64,000 nt of DNA. Origin: Bacteroidales bacterium. Its GTDB lineage: Bacteria > Bacteroidota > Bacteroidia > Bacteroidales > UBA932. The notes beneath the pieces are model-generated. The model had not been told where the DNA came from. It did not search any database and saw nothing but the letters and a program-made list of their open reading frames with translations. A program made the position numbers and the translations under genes. Shown one piece after another: positions 49,999-58,413 of this stretch; position 1 is the first letter of the stretch; each line of letters opens with the position of its first letter. The stretch is taken from assembly GCA_017428035.1 (NCBI GenBank), contig JAFRRR010000087.1, positions 52,064 to 116,063 of the forward strand, written 5' to 3'.

Positions 49999-50965
49999 AC
50001 AGTCATACAAGTTCTGCGGCAAAGGCCTCCACACCGGAGTGATTGCCAATATGACTCTGCACCCCGCCGAGGCGGGCAGCGGCATCCGCTTTGTCCGCAC
50101 CGACATAGGCCCCGACGCCATAGTCCCCGCCCTGGCCACAAAAGTGGGCCCGACCAACCGCAGCACCACAATCTGCAGCGGGGAGGCATCAGTAAGCACG
50201 CTGGAGCACCTTATGAGCGCCTGCGCCGGGCTGGGGATAGACAACCTTCTGGTGGAGATCGATGCCCCGGAAGTGCCTATCCTGGACGGCAGTGCAAAGC
50301 CCTATGTTGAGGCGATTTTGGCAGACGGCCTGCTGGCGCAGGATGCCCCGCGCAAGTATCTCCGCCTGCGCGAGCCTTTTCACCATGAAGATGAGAGCGG
50401 CGCCATCATCGACATCCTGCATGCCGAGTCCCTGAAGATAGATCTTACAGTAGATTTCAACTCCAAGGTACTGGGTGTGCAACATTTCGTCTATTCGCCT
50501 CCGCCTGAAAGCTCCGCTCCCTGTCGCTCGTTCGCTCCGCTCCTCGCTAGCGCCGGTCGCGAACCCTTTCAGGCTTCCGGCTATACAGACTATGCCACGC
50601 AGATAGCGCCGTGCCGCACTTTCTGTTTTTTCCACGAGCTGGAGTTCCTGGCCTCGAAAGGTCTTATCAAGGGCGGCGACACAGAAAACGCCATAGTGGT
50701 TGTGGAGCATCCAGTGGACCCAGCCACCCTGAAACGGATGCAGACGCTATTCGGCGTGGGTGACCTCCAGGTGCACGAGGGCTACCTCAACAACTTGCAA
50801 CTCTACTTCCCCGACGAGATTGTGCGTCACAAGATGCTGGACATACTGGGTGACTTCGCGCTGCTGGGAGCGCCCCTGCTGGGCACAATTATTGCGAGAA
50901 AAACAGGGCACCGCATAAATACCGCGGTATGCAAATCACTACTCGAATCAGACTTGCTTTATTAA
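49982..50965 (+). CDS. lpxC: UDP-3-O-acyl-N-acetylglucosamine deacetylase LpxC without FabZ, with in-frame palindromic insert
   Basis: The committed, zinc-dependent step in lipid A synthesis. 327 residues from ATG 49982 (MQHTIKQSYKF); an ATG at 49952 reads through the lpxD end and is less likely. Zinc ligands fit H76 (STLEHLMSACAG), and H282/D286 (HKMLDILGD), and the catalytic His is in TGHRINT near 310. Residues about 173-199 (from PPPESSAPC to REPFQAS) come from palindromic repeat B2, and removing them gives a typical 300-residue LpxC. In Bacteroidetes LpxC is usually fused to FabZ (about 460 residues); here the protein stops after the LpxC domain and lpxA starts 1 nt later. Confidence 0.93.
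   Translation: MQHTIKQSYKFCGKGLHTGVIANMTLHPAEAGSGIRFVRTDIGPDAIVPALATKVGPTNRSTTICSGEASVSTLEHLMSACAGLGIDNLLVEIDAPEVPILDGSAKPYVEAILADGLLAQDAPRKYLRLREPFHHEDESGAIIDILHAESLKIDLTVDFNSKVLGVQHFVYSPPPESSAPCRSFAPLLASAGREPFQASGYTDYATQIAPCRTFCFFHELEFLASKGLIKGGDTENAIVVVEHPVDPATLKRMQTLFGVGDLQVHEGYLNNLQLYFPDEIVRHKMLDILGDFALLGAPLLGTIIARKTGHRINTAVCKSLLESDLLY
50503..50574 (-). repeat. Palindromic repeat family B, copy B2 (inside lpxC)
   Basis: Ends GCCTGAAAG (50503-50511) and CTTTCAGGC (50566-50574) pair perfectly. Read on the minus strand, its interior has TTCGCGACCGGCG after the first arm and ACAGGGAGCGGAG before the second, matching copy B1 at those places, and both copies are followed by GGAGG. The middle differs (it has GAGCGGAGCG-like repeats). 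Its length, a multiple of three in effect, keeps the lpxC frame. Confidence 0.8.
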
Positions 50966-50966
50966 A

Positions 50967-51758
50967 ATGGACCCCAACAACCTGTCATATATCCACCCCG
51001 GCGCCAAGATTGGCAAAAACGTGGTGATAGAACCCTTTTGTTATATTGCAGAGCACGTGGTCATTGGCGACGGCTGCCATATAGGCCCCAACGCCACTAT
51101 ATACGATTACGTCCGTATGGGCAGCAACTGCGCTGTGTTTCCCGGAGCCGTTGTGGGCGCCATTCCGCAGGATTTGAAATATGACGGGGAAGAGAGCTGG
51201 GTAGAAATTGGAGACCGCACCACCATCCGTGAATGCGCCACCATAAACCGCGGCACCGCCGCCAGCGGCAAGCGCCTGACCAAGGTGGGCAGCGACTGCC
51301 TTATTATGTCCTATGCCCACATCGCCCACGACTGCTGCATCGGCGACCATTGCATTGTGGTAAGTCACGTGGGCCTAGCCGGAGAAACCGATCTGGACGA
51401 CTGGGCAATAGTGGGCGGCGGCACAATGGTGCATCAGTTCTGCCGCATCGGCGCCCATGCTATGCTGGGCGGGGCCAGCGCCACCAACAAGGACATCCCT
51501 CCCTACATCCTTTCTGCCGGCAATCACGCCATCTACGAGGGCATCAATGCCATAGGCCTCAGGCGCCGCGGCTTCTCAAATGCCGAGATAGAAGAGATCA
51601 AGAGCGTGTACAAGATTATCTACGAAGAGAACAACAATGTCTCCGACGCCCTGCGCATTGTAGACGAGTTGTATCCCGACTGCAAGCACGCCAAAATCAT
51701 CACCGACTTTATCCGCGCCTCAAAGCGTGGAATCTGCCGCCGTGGGGGAGCAGAATAG
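50967..51758 (+). CDS. lpxA: Acyl-ACP-UDP-N-acetylglucosamine O-acyltransferase
   Basis: The first enzyme of lipid A synthesis, in the cytoplasm. 263 residues. The left-handed beta-helix hexapeptide repeats run from about residue 10 to 180 (IGKNVVIEPFCYIAEHVVIG). The catalytic His fits SYAHIAHDCCIGDHC near residue 120, and GLRRRGFSNAEIEEIK marks the C-terminal helical part. It starts 1 nt after lpxC and overlaps the WbqC-like gene by 32 nt. Confidence 0.95.
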   Translation: MDPNNLSYIHPGAKIGKNVVIEPFCYIAEHVVIGDGCHIGPNATIYDYVRMGSNCAVFPGAVVGAIPQDLKYDGEESWVEIGDRTTIRECATINRGTAASGKRLTKVGSDCLIMSYAHIAHDCCIGDHCIVVSHVGLAGETDLDDWAIVGGGTMVHQFCRIGAHAMLGGASATNKDIPPYILSAGNHAIYEGINAIGLRRRGFSNAEIEEIKSVYKIIYEENNNVSDALRIVDELYPDCKHAKIITDFIRASKRGICRRGGAE

Positions 51759-52353
51759 CACCATACTTCTCAGCACTGCCTATTTGCCTCCGGTGGCATA
51801 CTTTGCCGCCGTGGCGCATTCGCAGTTGGCAGCGGTGGAGGCTTGCGAGACCTTCCAGAAACAGAGTTACCGCAACCGGTGCAACATCTATTCGCCGGAC
51901 GGAGTCCAGCAGCTGCTGGTTCCGGTGCTCCACGCCGGCAGCCGCTATATCCGCGACATCCGCATAGACTACAGCAAAAACTGGCTGCACCACCACCGCC
52001 GTGCAATTGCCACCGCCTACGGCCCCACCCCGTTTTTCAAGTATTACTGGGACGATATCGACGCCATCCTGGGCCGGAAGCACGAATTCCTGTTCGATAT
52101 GAATTTGGAGCTTACAGAGAATCTGCTGCAATTGCTTGAAATTCGCACGCCAATCGGCATCACGTCGGACTACGAAAGCGCCCCGACGGGCCTTTGCGAC
52201 CTGCGGAGCGCTATTCATCCCAAAAGGGAGTGGCCGGATTGGAAGCCTAAAGAGTATTATCAGAGTTTCTGCGACCGCCACGGCTGGCTGCCCAACCTGT
52301 CGGTAATCGATCTGCTTTTCTCAGAAGGCCCGGAAGCGGCCAATTACCTTTAA
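51727..52353 (+). CDS. WbqC-like family protein
   Basis: A 208-residue protein of the WbqC-like family, found in O-antigen and glycan clusters; its reaction is not established. Typical segments are ILLSTAYLPPVAYFAAVA, YRNRCNIYSPDGVQQLLVPV and FFKYYWDDIDAIL, with the C-terminal YYQSFCDRHGWLPNLSVIDL and final LL(F)SEGP. The frame has no ATG near the 5' end: GTG at 51727 or 51742 is the probable start, both inside lpxA. It is likely to be translationally coupled to lpxA. It converges with lemA, overlapping by 4 nt. Confidence 0.82.
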   Translation: MESAAVGEQNSTILLSTAYLPPVAYFAAVAHSQLAAVEACETFQKQSYRNRCNIYSPDGVQQLLVPVLHAGSRYIRDIRIDYSKNWLHHHRRAIATAYGPTPFFKYYWDDIDAILGRKHEFLFDMNLELTENLLQLLEIRTPIGITSDYESAPTGLCDLRSAIHPKREWPDWKPKEYYQSFCDRHGWLPNLSVIDLLFSEGPEAANYL

Positions 52354-52895
52354 TTGTTGCTGATGGGCGGCATATCCTTCTTGGCGTCGGGAACATCCAG
52401 ATAGTCACGTTTGCCAAACCTGAGCAGGGAAGCCACAAACGAGCTGGGCCACTGGCGAACCATACGGTTCATCTTGGTTACGCTGTCGTTGTAGACCATA
52501 CGGCTGGTGCGCACCAGATTTTCGTATTCATTAATGGAATCCATAGTCTGCTTGAACATACCGTCGGCTTTGAGTTCGGGATAAGCCTCGCTCACTGCAA
52601 GCAGGCGGCCGAGCACAGAGTTCAAAGCGCCGTCCTGAGCATTGATCTCCGCTGCAGTGGTGGCCTTGGTGCGCTGACCTATGACATCCATCAGAGTGTC
52701 GTGCTCGTGCTTGGAGTATTTCTCTGTCATTGCAACCAGGCTGCTGATGGCATCCCAACGGCTGTTCTGCTGAACAGCAATCTGGTTCAGGGAGTTGTTG
52801 GCCATCTCGTCCAGATTCACCAGTTCGCGCTGTGTCTTGTAAATGTAATAGCCCACTAAAACAACAAGGGCAAGGATAATCAAAAGTACTATCAT
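52350..52895 (-). CDS. LemA family protein
   Basis: A 181-residue inner-membrane protein with one N-terminal transmembrane helix (MIVLLIILALVVLVGYYIY) and a helical bundle. The family pattern is QLRELVNLDEMANNSLNQIAV-like, AISSLVAMTEKYSKHEHDTL, and RLLAVSEAYPELKADGMF (all split here). The function of LemA is unknown; some members are linked to signalling and peptidoglycan. It is alone on the minus strand, between wbqC and a divergent glucosaminidase gene. Confidence 0.92.
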   Translation of the reverse strand: MIVLLIILALVVLVGYYIYKTQRELVNLDEMANNSLNQIAVQQNSRWDAISSLVAMTEKYSKHEHDTLMDVIGQRTKATTAAEINAQDGALNSVLGRLLAVSEAYPELKADGMFKQTMDSINEYENLVRTSRMVYNDSVTKMNRMVRQWPSSFVASLLRFGKRDYLDVPDAKKDMPPISNN

Positions 52896-52938
52896 CTCTT
52901 TGAATTTGAATTATTGCCTAAATATATATGTTTTTCAT

Positions 52939-52946
52939 TAAATTTG
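52939..52946 (+). promoter_or_regulatory. -7 box for the glucosaminidase operon (TAAATTTG)
   Basis: TAAATTTG 18 nt before the ATG at 52965. TTG at about 52914 lies a little further upstream than usual. Confidence 0.45.
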
Positions 52947-52964
52947 CTCAAACGTAGAGCTAAA

Positions 52965-53948
52965 ATGTCTATAAAAAGTATTGCAAGAGGGGTTTGTCTG
53001 GCGGCAACTGTGCTGCTTTCCTGCTTTATGCTGCAGGCCGACGACTTGCGGCGGGAATATATCCGCCAGTGGAGCGAAACCGCTGTGGAACAGATGATTG
53101 CCAGCGGCGTCCCCGCCAGCATCACTCTGGCCCAGGCTTGTTTGGAGTCGGCCAACGGCACCTCTACCCTGGCCCGGCAGGCAAACAACCATTTCGGCAT
53201 CAAGTGCCGCGGCTGGAGCGGCCCGGCTTTCCGTCACGACGACGACCTCAAAGACGAATGCTTCCGCAGCTACGACAATGCCGAGGAGTCGTTCTGCGAC
53301 CACTCCGACTTTTTGCGCTACAACGACCGCTACGCGTCGCTTTTTGACCTGGATCCCACCGACTACAAGGGATGGGCCCGCGGGTTGAAGAAGGCCGGCT
53401 ATGCCACCGACCCTGCCTATGCAGAAAAGCTCATCAAGATTATAGAGGATTACAGGCTCTACGAATATGACGTGATCAAGCCGCGCAAGGGCGGCACTTC
53501 CGTCTCTCTGCCGCCGTCTCCGGTAACCCTGGAGAAAGTCTCCAAGGTGGATGCTCCCCTGCACTTTCGCCCGCGCAGCCTGGGCAGCGTGACCATAGAT
53601 TATACTTTCTATGAAAAACACGGCCTGGTCTACATAGTGGCCAACGGCACCGAGGACTATGCCTCCCTGGCCCGTCAGTTCAACCTGTTCCGGCGCGAGC
53701 TGCTCCGGTTCAACGACGAAAAAAGGGACCACATAATCCCCGCCGGAGAAATGATTTATCTGCAGCCCAAGCGCAACCAGAGCACAGCAGATCTGGCAAA
53801 ACACGTGGTGGAAGAGGGCGAAACAATGCGCGGCCTCTCCCAGCGCTTTGGCGTCAAACTCAAGAACCTATATAAATTCAACAATATGAAGCCCGGCCGC
53901 GAACCCGCCCCCGGCACCATCATCAATCTCCGCAAGGTCAAGAAATGA
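52965..53948 (+). CDS. Secreted glucosaminidase-domain protein with two LysM domains
   Basis: A 327-residue peptidoglycan hydrolase. The ATG at 52965 (MSIKSIARGVCLAA) gives a signal peptide ending near residue 24. The glucosaminidase (FlgJ/GH73-like) domain is at about 35-155: VPASITLAQACLESANGTS with its catalytic Glu in CLESANG, then ANNHFGIKCRGWSG and ESFCDHSDFLRYNDRY. Two LysM domains follow: about 215-265 (VANGTEDYASLARQFNLF) and about 278-325 (EEGETMRGLSQRFGVKL). It overlaps mltG by 4 nt, so both glycan-strand enzymes are made together. Confidence 0.9.
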   Translation: MSIKSIARGVCLAATVLLSCFMLQADDLRREYIRQWSETAVEQMIASGVPASITLAQACLESANGTSTLARQANNHFGIKCRGWSGPAFRHDDDLKDECFRSYDNAEESFCDHSDFLRYNDRYASLFDLDPTDYKGWARGLKKAGYATDPAYAEKLIKIIEDYRLYEYDVIKPRKGGTSVSLPPSPVTLEKVSKVDAPLHFRPRSLGSVTIDYTFYEKHGLVYIVANGTEDYASLARQFNLFRRELLRFNDEKRDHIIPAGEMIYLQPKRNQSTADLAKHVVEEGETMRGLSQRFGVKLKNLYKFNNMKPGREPAPGTIINLRKVKK

Positions 53949-54994
53949 ACAAAAAGAAGAATAAAACCAAAAAGACGATAGGCTGGCTGCTGTTTATTGC
54001 AGCCGTGGCGGCCGTGTGCGCCATCTGCTTTTACATCAGCACTTTTATGATGCCCAACACCACCGCCGGCAAAGAGGCCATAAATGTCTACCACACCACC
54101 GATTATTCCGGCTTCATCTCGGCTTTGGAGCAGAGCGGAGCCGTTAAGAATATGAAGTCTTTCCGCAGGGCCGCCCGCATTATGAAGCTGGACCAGAGTT
54201 TCAAGCCCGGCCATTACGAGCTGCAGGGAGGCCTCAATAACAAGCAGATAGAGAGGGTTTTCTCTCACGGATGGCAGACTCCTGTCAAACTGATGGTTAA
54301 GCCGCATCTGCGCGATCTGGGCAAGGTGGCGGCATCCCTGGCCAGCCAGCTGGAGGCCGATTCCACAGCCATTATGGAGGCCCTGAACGACCGCGAGATG
54401 ATGGCAGCCAAGGGTTTCAACCGCTACACATATCTGGCGATGTTCATACCCGACACCTACGAGGTTTACTGGACCATCACACCACTGCAGCTGCTGGACC
54501 GCCTGAAAAAGGAATACGACGCTTTCTGGAACGACAGCCGCCGGGGCAAGGCGCGCGCCGCCGGACTCACCCCCGACCAGGCCGTGACGCTGGCCTCGAT
54601 AGTGATAGAAGAGACCAAATACGAGCCGGAGATGCCCACCGTGGCTGGCGTGTATATCAACCGCCTGAAGAAGGGGATGCTGTTGCAGGCCGACCCCACG
54701 GTGAAATATGCTGTGAACGACCCGTCGCTGCGAAGGATTCTTAACGTGCATCTGCAGGTGGATTCACCTTATAATACCTATAAGCATCCGGGGTTGCCGC
54801 CGGGGCCCATCACCACCCCGCCTAAGAATGCGATAGACGCCGTGCTGGGCTATCAGCACCACAACTATCTCTATTTCTGCGCCGACGCCAGTTTCAACGG
54901 CCGGCACCGCTTTGCCTCAACCCTCAGCGAGCACATGAACAATGCCCGCAGCTTCCACGCTGCGATGAACGCCCAGCAAAAAGCAAAACAGTAA
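53945..54994 (+). CDS. mltG: Endolytic transglycosylase MltG
   Basis: Cuts nascent glycan strands in the periplasm and so may set strand length. 349 residues with one N-terminal transmembrane helix (residues about 12-33, after a Lys-rich start). The YceG domain is normal, with the catalytic Glu in TLASIVIEETKYEPEMP and the sequence PTVAGVYINRLKKGMLLQAD. The conserved NTYKHPGLPPGPITTP segment follows. The ATG overlaps the stop of the glucosaminidase gene by 4 nt. Confidence 0.94.
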   Translation: MNKKKNKTKKTIGWLLFIAAVAAVCAICFYISTFMMPNTTAGKEAINVYHTTDYSGFISALEQSGAVKNMKSFRRAARIMKLDQSFKPGHYELQGGLNNKQIERVFSHGWQTPVKLMVKPHLRDLGKVAASLASQLEADSTAIMEALNDREMMAAKGFNRYTYLAMFIPDTYEVYWTITPLQLLDRLKKEYDAFWNDSRRGKARAAGLTPDQAVTLASIVIEETKYEPEMPTVAGVYINRLKKGMLLQADPTVKYAVNDPSLRRILNVHLQVDSPYNTYKHPGLPPGPITTPPKNAIDAVLGYQHHNYLYFCADASFNGRHRFASTLSEHMNNARSFHAAMNAQQKAKQ

Positions 54995-54998
54995 TTAT

Positions 54999-55445
54999 AT
55001 GAAAAGACAGTCGTTGTTTCTTGTCGCAATTATCTGCACCCTATTTTCACTCTCAAGCTGCGAGGTTGACACCTCGTCTTCTGCCTGGCTCAACGGCACC
55101 GGCTGGGAGGCCGACTTGGCAGGGTACGTCCTGGACGGAGAGTCTATCTCTGGCTCCATCAGACTCTACTTCAAAAACGGAGGCTACGAATTCCAGGCGG
55201 GCTACGGACAGTTCAATGAGGCGTGGGGGACCTACAACAACAGTTTCCGCACATTTTCCGAAACCCTTCCGGAATACGACTTTCCCAAACTTGTGTTCAC
55301 TCTTGACCCCGGCTCAGGCGAGAGCGCCGTTTCAAACACCGGCATTCTCTCAGACGACCTCAAAAGCATTCACTTCGACAGCTTCAGTCTGCCCGGCGAG
55401 GGCGGCGATTCGTTTACGGATCTCAACTTCGTGAGGAAGAAATAG
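54999..55445 (+). CDS. Small putative lipoprotein, unknown function
   Basis: A 148-residue lipoprotein with lipobox LSSC, Cys at residue 21. The mature part has repeated aromatic and Gly residues (LYFKNGGYEFQAGYGQF) and looks like a small beta-rich domain of the lipocalin-like type (inference). It starts 4 nt after mltG, so it is the third gene of the transcript. Its last 23 nt overlap the end of rnz on the other strand. No family is recognised. Confidence 0.7.
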   Translation: MKRQSLFLVAIICTLFSLSSCEVDTSSSAWLNGTGWEADLAGYVLDGESISGSIRLYFKNGGYEFQAGYGQFNEAWGTYNNSFRTFSETLPEYDFPKLVFTLDPGSGESAVSNTGILSDDLKSIHFDSFSLPGEGGDSFTDLNFVRKK

Positions 55446-56355
55446 GGCTGATTTCGTATTTGTGGCCTTCTTCGGCCAGGTAGCTTTCGGGAAAGACTTC
55501 GCGGGCCTGGGCCAGCATAGGCTCCAGGTCTTTGTATCTGGCGGAAAAATGGCCCAGGATGAGCTGCCCGGCACCGGCGTCAGCGGCGGTTTGGGCCGCC
55601 ATACGGCTGGTGGAGTGGCAGTACTTACGAGCGTGGTCTTCGTAGTCGTCGGCGTAGGTAGAATCGTGATAAATCAGGTTGGCGCCGGCAATCCACTTCG
55701 GCAGCTTCTTGAAAGGCGCAGTGTCGCAACAATAGGCCAGTTTGCGCGGCTCATACGGCCGGTAGGTGAAGTCGGCGGCCTTGAGGCACTTGCGGCCGCG
55801 GCGGACATCCTCTCCCCTCTTGAAGGCGGCGATTTCGGTGATGGAAAGGTCAAATTCCTCTATCAGATCCTTGCGCACATTAAGGCGGGGCGCCTTCTCT
55901 TCGAAAAGGAAGCCGAAGGTGGGCACGCGATGGTTCAGCGGGAAGGCCGAAACCGTGAGCGGCCGCATATCTATAATCTGCTCCTTCTCTTTCATTTCCA
56001 GCGGCGTAAAGTTGATGTCGTATTTGACGCCGTCTGCAAAATTGGCGTAGAAGAAATCCAGCATAACCTTGAAGCCGGCCGGCGCATAGATATAAAGCGG
56101 CGCGGTGCGGCCCTGCATAGCCATAGTGCTCAGCAGCCCGAAAATGCCGAAAAGATGGTCTCCGTGCAGATGTGATATCAGGATATTGTCAATCCACGAA
56201 AAGGCTATGCCGCACTGCTGCAGCGACATCTGGCACCCTTCGCCGCAATCCACCAGAAAGCGGTGGTTATGCACCGTGACCACGTGGGCGCTTGTGTGCC
56301 GCCTGGGATTGGCCGAAGCCGAAGCCGTACCCATAGTTATCAGAGAGAATTCCAT
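55423..56355 (-). CDS. rnz: Ribonuclease Z
   Basis: The tRNA 3' end-processing endonuclease, a metallo-beta-lactamase fold. 310 residues from ATG 56355 (MEFSLITMGTASASANP); the longer frame to 56397 would begin inside the rpsA terminator. The zinc motif is ISHLHGDHLFGIFGL (HxHxDH), with FPLNHRVPTFGFLF, the YCCDTAPF Asp and the LGHFSARYKDL His in place. The family exosite sequence between strands is shorter than in RNase Z of higher organisms. It is monocistronic. Confidence 0.93.
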   Translation of the reverse strand: MEFSLITMGTASASANPRRHTSAHVVTVHNHRFLVDCGEGCQMSLQQCGIAFSWIDNILISHLHGDHLFGIFGLLSTMAMQGRTAPLYIYAPAGFKVMLDFFYANFADGVKYDINFTPLEMKEKEQIIDMRPLTVSAFPLNHRVPTFGFLFEEKAPRLNVRKDLIEEFDLSITEIAAFKRGEDVRRGRKCLKAADFTYRPYEPRKLAYCCDTAPFKKLPKWIAGANLIYHDSTYADDYEDHARKYCHSTSRMAAQTAADAGAGQLILGHFSARYKDLEPMLAQAREVFPESYLAEEGHKYEISPISSSRS

Positions 56356-56370
56356 TAATGCGAAGATAAG

Positions 56371-56406
56371 AAAAAAGGGATGTCCAGCCAAGGACATCCC
56401 TTTTCT
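56371..56406 (-). terminator. Terminator after rpsA
   Basis: AAAAGGGATGTCC (56373-56385) pairs perfectly with GGACATCCCTTTT (56392-56404) around a 6-nt loop; on the minus strand it ends in T-rich sequence. It lies 20 nt after the rpsA stop. Confidence 0.9.
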
Positions 56407-56425
56407 TTGGGCAGTAACTTACTGA

Positions 56426-58294
56426 TTATTTCTCTGCAGCTGCTTCCATCTCGCTCTTGAGAGCGGCCAGGTCGCTGATGTCACCGAAAGTGGTAACCTC
56501 GTTTGCAGCGTTGTTCTGCTTCATCACCTTGGCGGTGGCAGCCTCTTCGCTGTTGCGAGCGGGCTTAGCGGGCTCCTCTTTCTTGGGCTCCTCGAAGGTG
56601 CGGGTGTGAGAGAGGATGAGCTTGCGGCTGTTCTTGTTGAACTCGAGAACCTTGAAAGGAAGGGTCTCGCCTTCTTTGATGGTAGAACCGTCTTCCTTGG
56701 TCATACCCTTAGCCACTACGAAGCCCTCGATGCCGTTGGCCAGAGCCACGGTAGCGCCCTTCTCAGTAGCGGAAACAACGGTACCGTCGTGTACGCTGCC
56801 GGGAGTGTAAACGCTCTCGTATTCCTCCCAAGGACTGGGTTCGAGTTGCTTGTGACCGAGGCTGAGACGACGGATGTTGGGTTCGATGTCAAGAACAACG
56901 ACCTCGATGGTGTCGCCTACGTTAACCACCTCGCTGGGGTGTTTGATCTTCTTGGTCCAGCTAAGGTCGCTGATGTGAATCAGACCCTCAACGCCTTCGT
57001 CAAGCTCTACGAACACACCAAAGTTGGTGATATTGCGAACGGTAGCAGTGTGCTTGCTGCCAATGGGGTATTTCTCTGCAATGCTCTGCCAAGGATCCTC
57101 TTTGAGTTGCTTAACGCCCAGGGAGATCTTGCGCTCTTCGCGGTCGAGAGTGAGGACAACAGCCTCAACTTCGTCACCAACCTTGAAGAAGTCCTGTGCA
57201 GAACGCAGGTGCAGGCTCCAGCTCATTTCGCTGACGTGGATCAGACCCTCAACACCGGGCTGAATCTCAACGAATGCGCCGTAATCTGCGATAACGACAA
57301 CTTTACCCTTAACCTTGTCACCTACCTTGAGGTTGGGATCGAGTGCATCCCAAGGATGAGGATAGAGCTGCTTGATACCAAGGGCGATGCGCTTCTTGAC
57401 CTCGTCGAAGTCCAGAATAACGACCTTGATCTTCTCGTCGAGATGAACGACCTCTTCGGGGTGATTTACGCGGCCCCAGCTAAGGTCGGTGATGTGTACG
57501 AGACCGTCCACACCGCCCAGATCGACGAATACGCCGTAGCTGGTGATGTTCTTGACAACACCTTCAACGACCTGACCCTTCTCGAGCTTGCCGATGAGCT
57601 CAGCTTTCTGAGCCTCGAGCATAGCCTCTTCGAGAGCCTTGTGAGAAACGACAACATTGCGGAACTCGTTGTTGATCTTGACGATCTTGAGATCCAGAGT
57701 CTTGTTGACGTATGCGTCATAGTCCCTGATGGGCTTGACTTCTATCTGAGAACCCGGCAGGAATGCCTCGATTCCGAATACATCCACGATCATACCGCCC
57801 TTGGTGCGGCACTTAACGTAACCCTTAACGATTTCGTCCTTTTCGAATGCCTCGTTAACGCGGTCCCAGCTGCGGAGGCTGCGTGCGCGTTTGTGGCTGA
57901 GTGCCAGCTGGCCTTTCTTGTCTTCTGTAGACTCTACAAAGACCTCAACCTTGTCGCCTACCTGGAGGGTATCCTCGCAGTATTTGAACTCGGCTGCATT
58001 GATGACTGCCTCGCTCTTGTAGCCGATGTTCACAACGACTTCGCGTTTGTTCTTGGCTACTACGGTGCCTTCGATGACCTCACCGTCGGCGATGTGTGAA
58101 AGTGAATTTTCGTAAGCCTGCTTGGTGGCTTCGAGATCTACGCCTGCATCGCTGTCGCTCTCAAAAGCGTCCCAGTCGAAAGTGGCGTTGTCTGCAGATG
58201 CGTTGTCTGCCTTAGGGGCCTTAACCTCTTCCTGTACAGGCTGGGCGACCTCTTCTTGCAGCTGCTCCTGCTCGAGTTTGTTTTCTTCGTTCAT
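56426..58294 (-). CDS. rpsA: 30S ribosomal protein S1
   Basis: Binds mRNA to the 30S subunit. 622 residues with six S1 domains starting near residues 80, 165, 245, 330, 415 and 500; each has the OB-fold core, e.g. VVEGVVKNITSYGVFVDLGG and GSKHTATVRNITNFGVFVEL. An acidic N-terminal extension of about 60 residues, rich in Glu and Gln, precedes domain 1, and the C-terminal tail has EEPKKEEPAKPARN. Monocistronic, with a full promoter, a hairpin at the start of the mRNA and a strong terminator. In other bacteria S1 represses its own translation. Confidence 0.97.
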   Translation of the reverse strand: MNEENKLEQEQLQEEVAQPVQEEVKAPKADNASADNATFDWDAFESDSDAGVDLEATKQAYENSLSHIADGEVIEGTVVAKNKREVVVNIGYKSEAVINAAEFKYCEDTLQVGDKVEVFVESTEDKKGQLALSHKRARSLRSWDRVNEAFEKDEIVKGYVKCRTKGGMIVDVFGIEAFLPGSQIEVKPIRDYDAYVNKTLDLKIVKINNEFRNVVVSHKALEEAMLEAQKAELIGKLEKGQVVEGVVKNITSYGVFVDLGGVDGLVHITDLSWGRVNHPEEVVHLDEKIKVVILDFDEVKKRIALGIKQLYPHPWDALDPNLKVGDKVKGKVVVIADYGAFVEIQPGVEGLIHVSEMSWSLHLRSAQDFFKVGDEVEAVVLTLDREERKISLGVKQLKEDPWQSIAEKYPIGSKHTATVRNITNFGVFVELDEGVEGLIHISDLSWTKKIKHPSEVVNVGDTIEVVVLDIEPNIRRLSLGHKQLEPSPWEEYESVYTPGSVHDGTVVSATEKGATVALANGIEGFVVAKGMTKEDGSTIKEGETLPFKVLEFNKNSRKLILSHTRTFEEPKKEEPAKPARNSEEAATAKVMKQNNAANEVTTFGDISDLAALKSEMEAAAEK

Positions 58295-58340
58295 TGTAAA
58301 TAACTTTTTGTTTTACAAGTAGTTAGACATTATTTATAGA

Positions 58341-58360
58341 CCCTGTGGTTTCCCACAAGG
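58341..58360 (-). promoter_or_regulatory. 5'-terminal hairpin of the rpsA mRNA
   Basis: On the minus strand CCTTGTGG-GAAA-CCACAGGG: an 8-bp stem (with one T-G pair) capped by a GAAA tetraloop. It begins about 5 nt after the -7 box, so it would be at the very start of the transcript, 46 nt before the start codon. It could stabilise the mRNA or bind S1 (inference). Confidence 0.55.
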
Positions 58361-58364
58361 AGCG

Positions 58365-58395
58365 CAAAGATATATAATAATTCTTAAAACACAAA
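58365..58395 (-). promoter_or_regulatory. Promoter for rpsA
   Basis: On the minus strand TTTG (58395-58392), a 19-nt spacer, then TATCTTTG (58372-58365): full consensus. Confidence 0.85.
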
Positions 58396-58413
58396 CAATA
58401 TCAATTAATTAGA

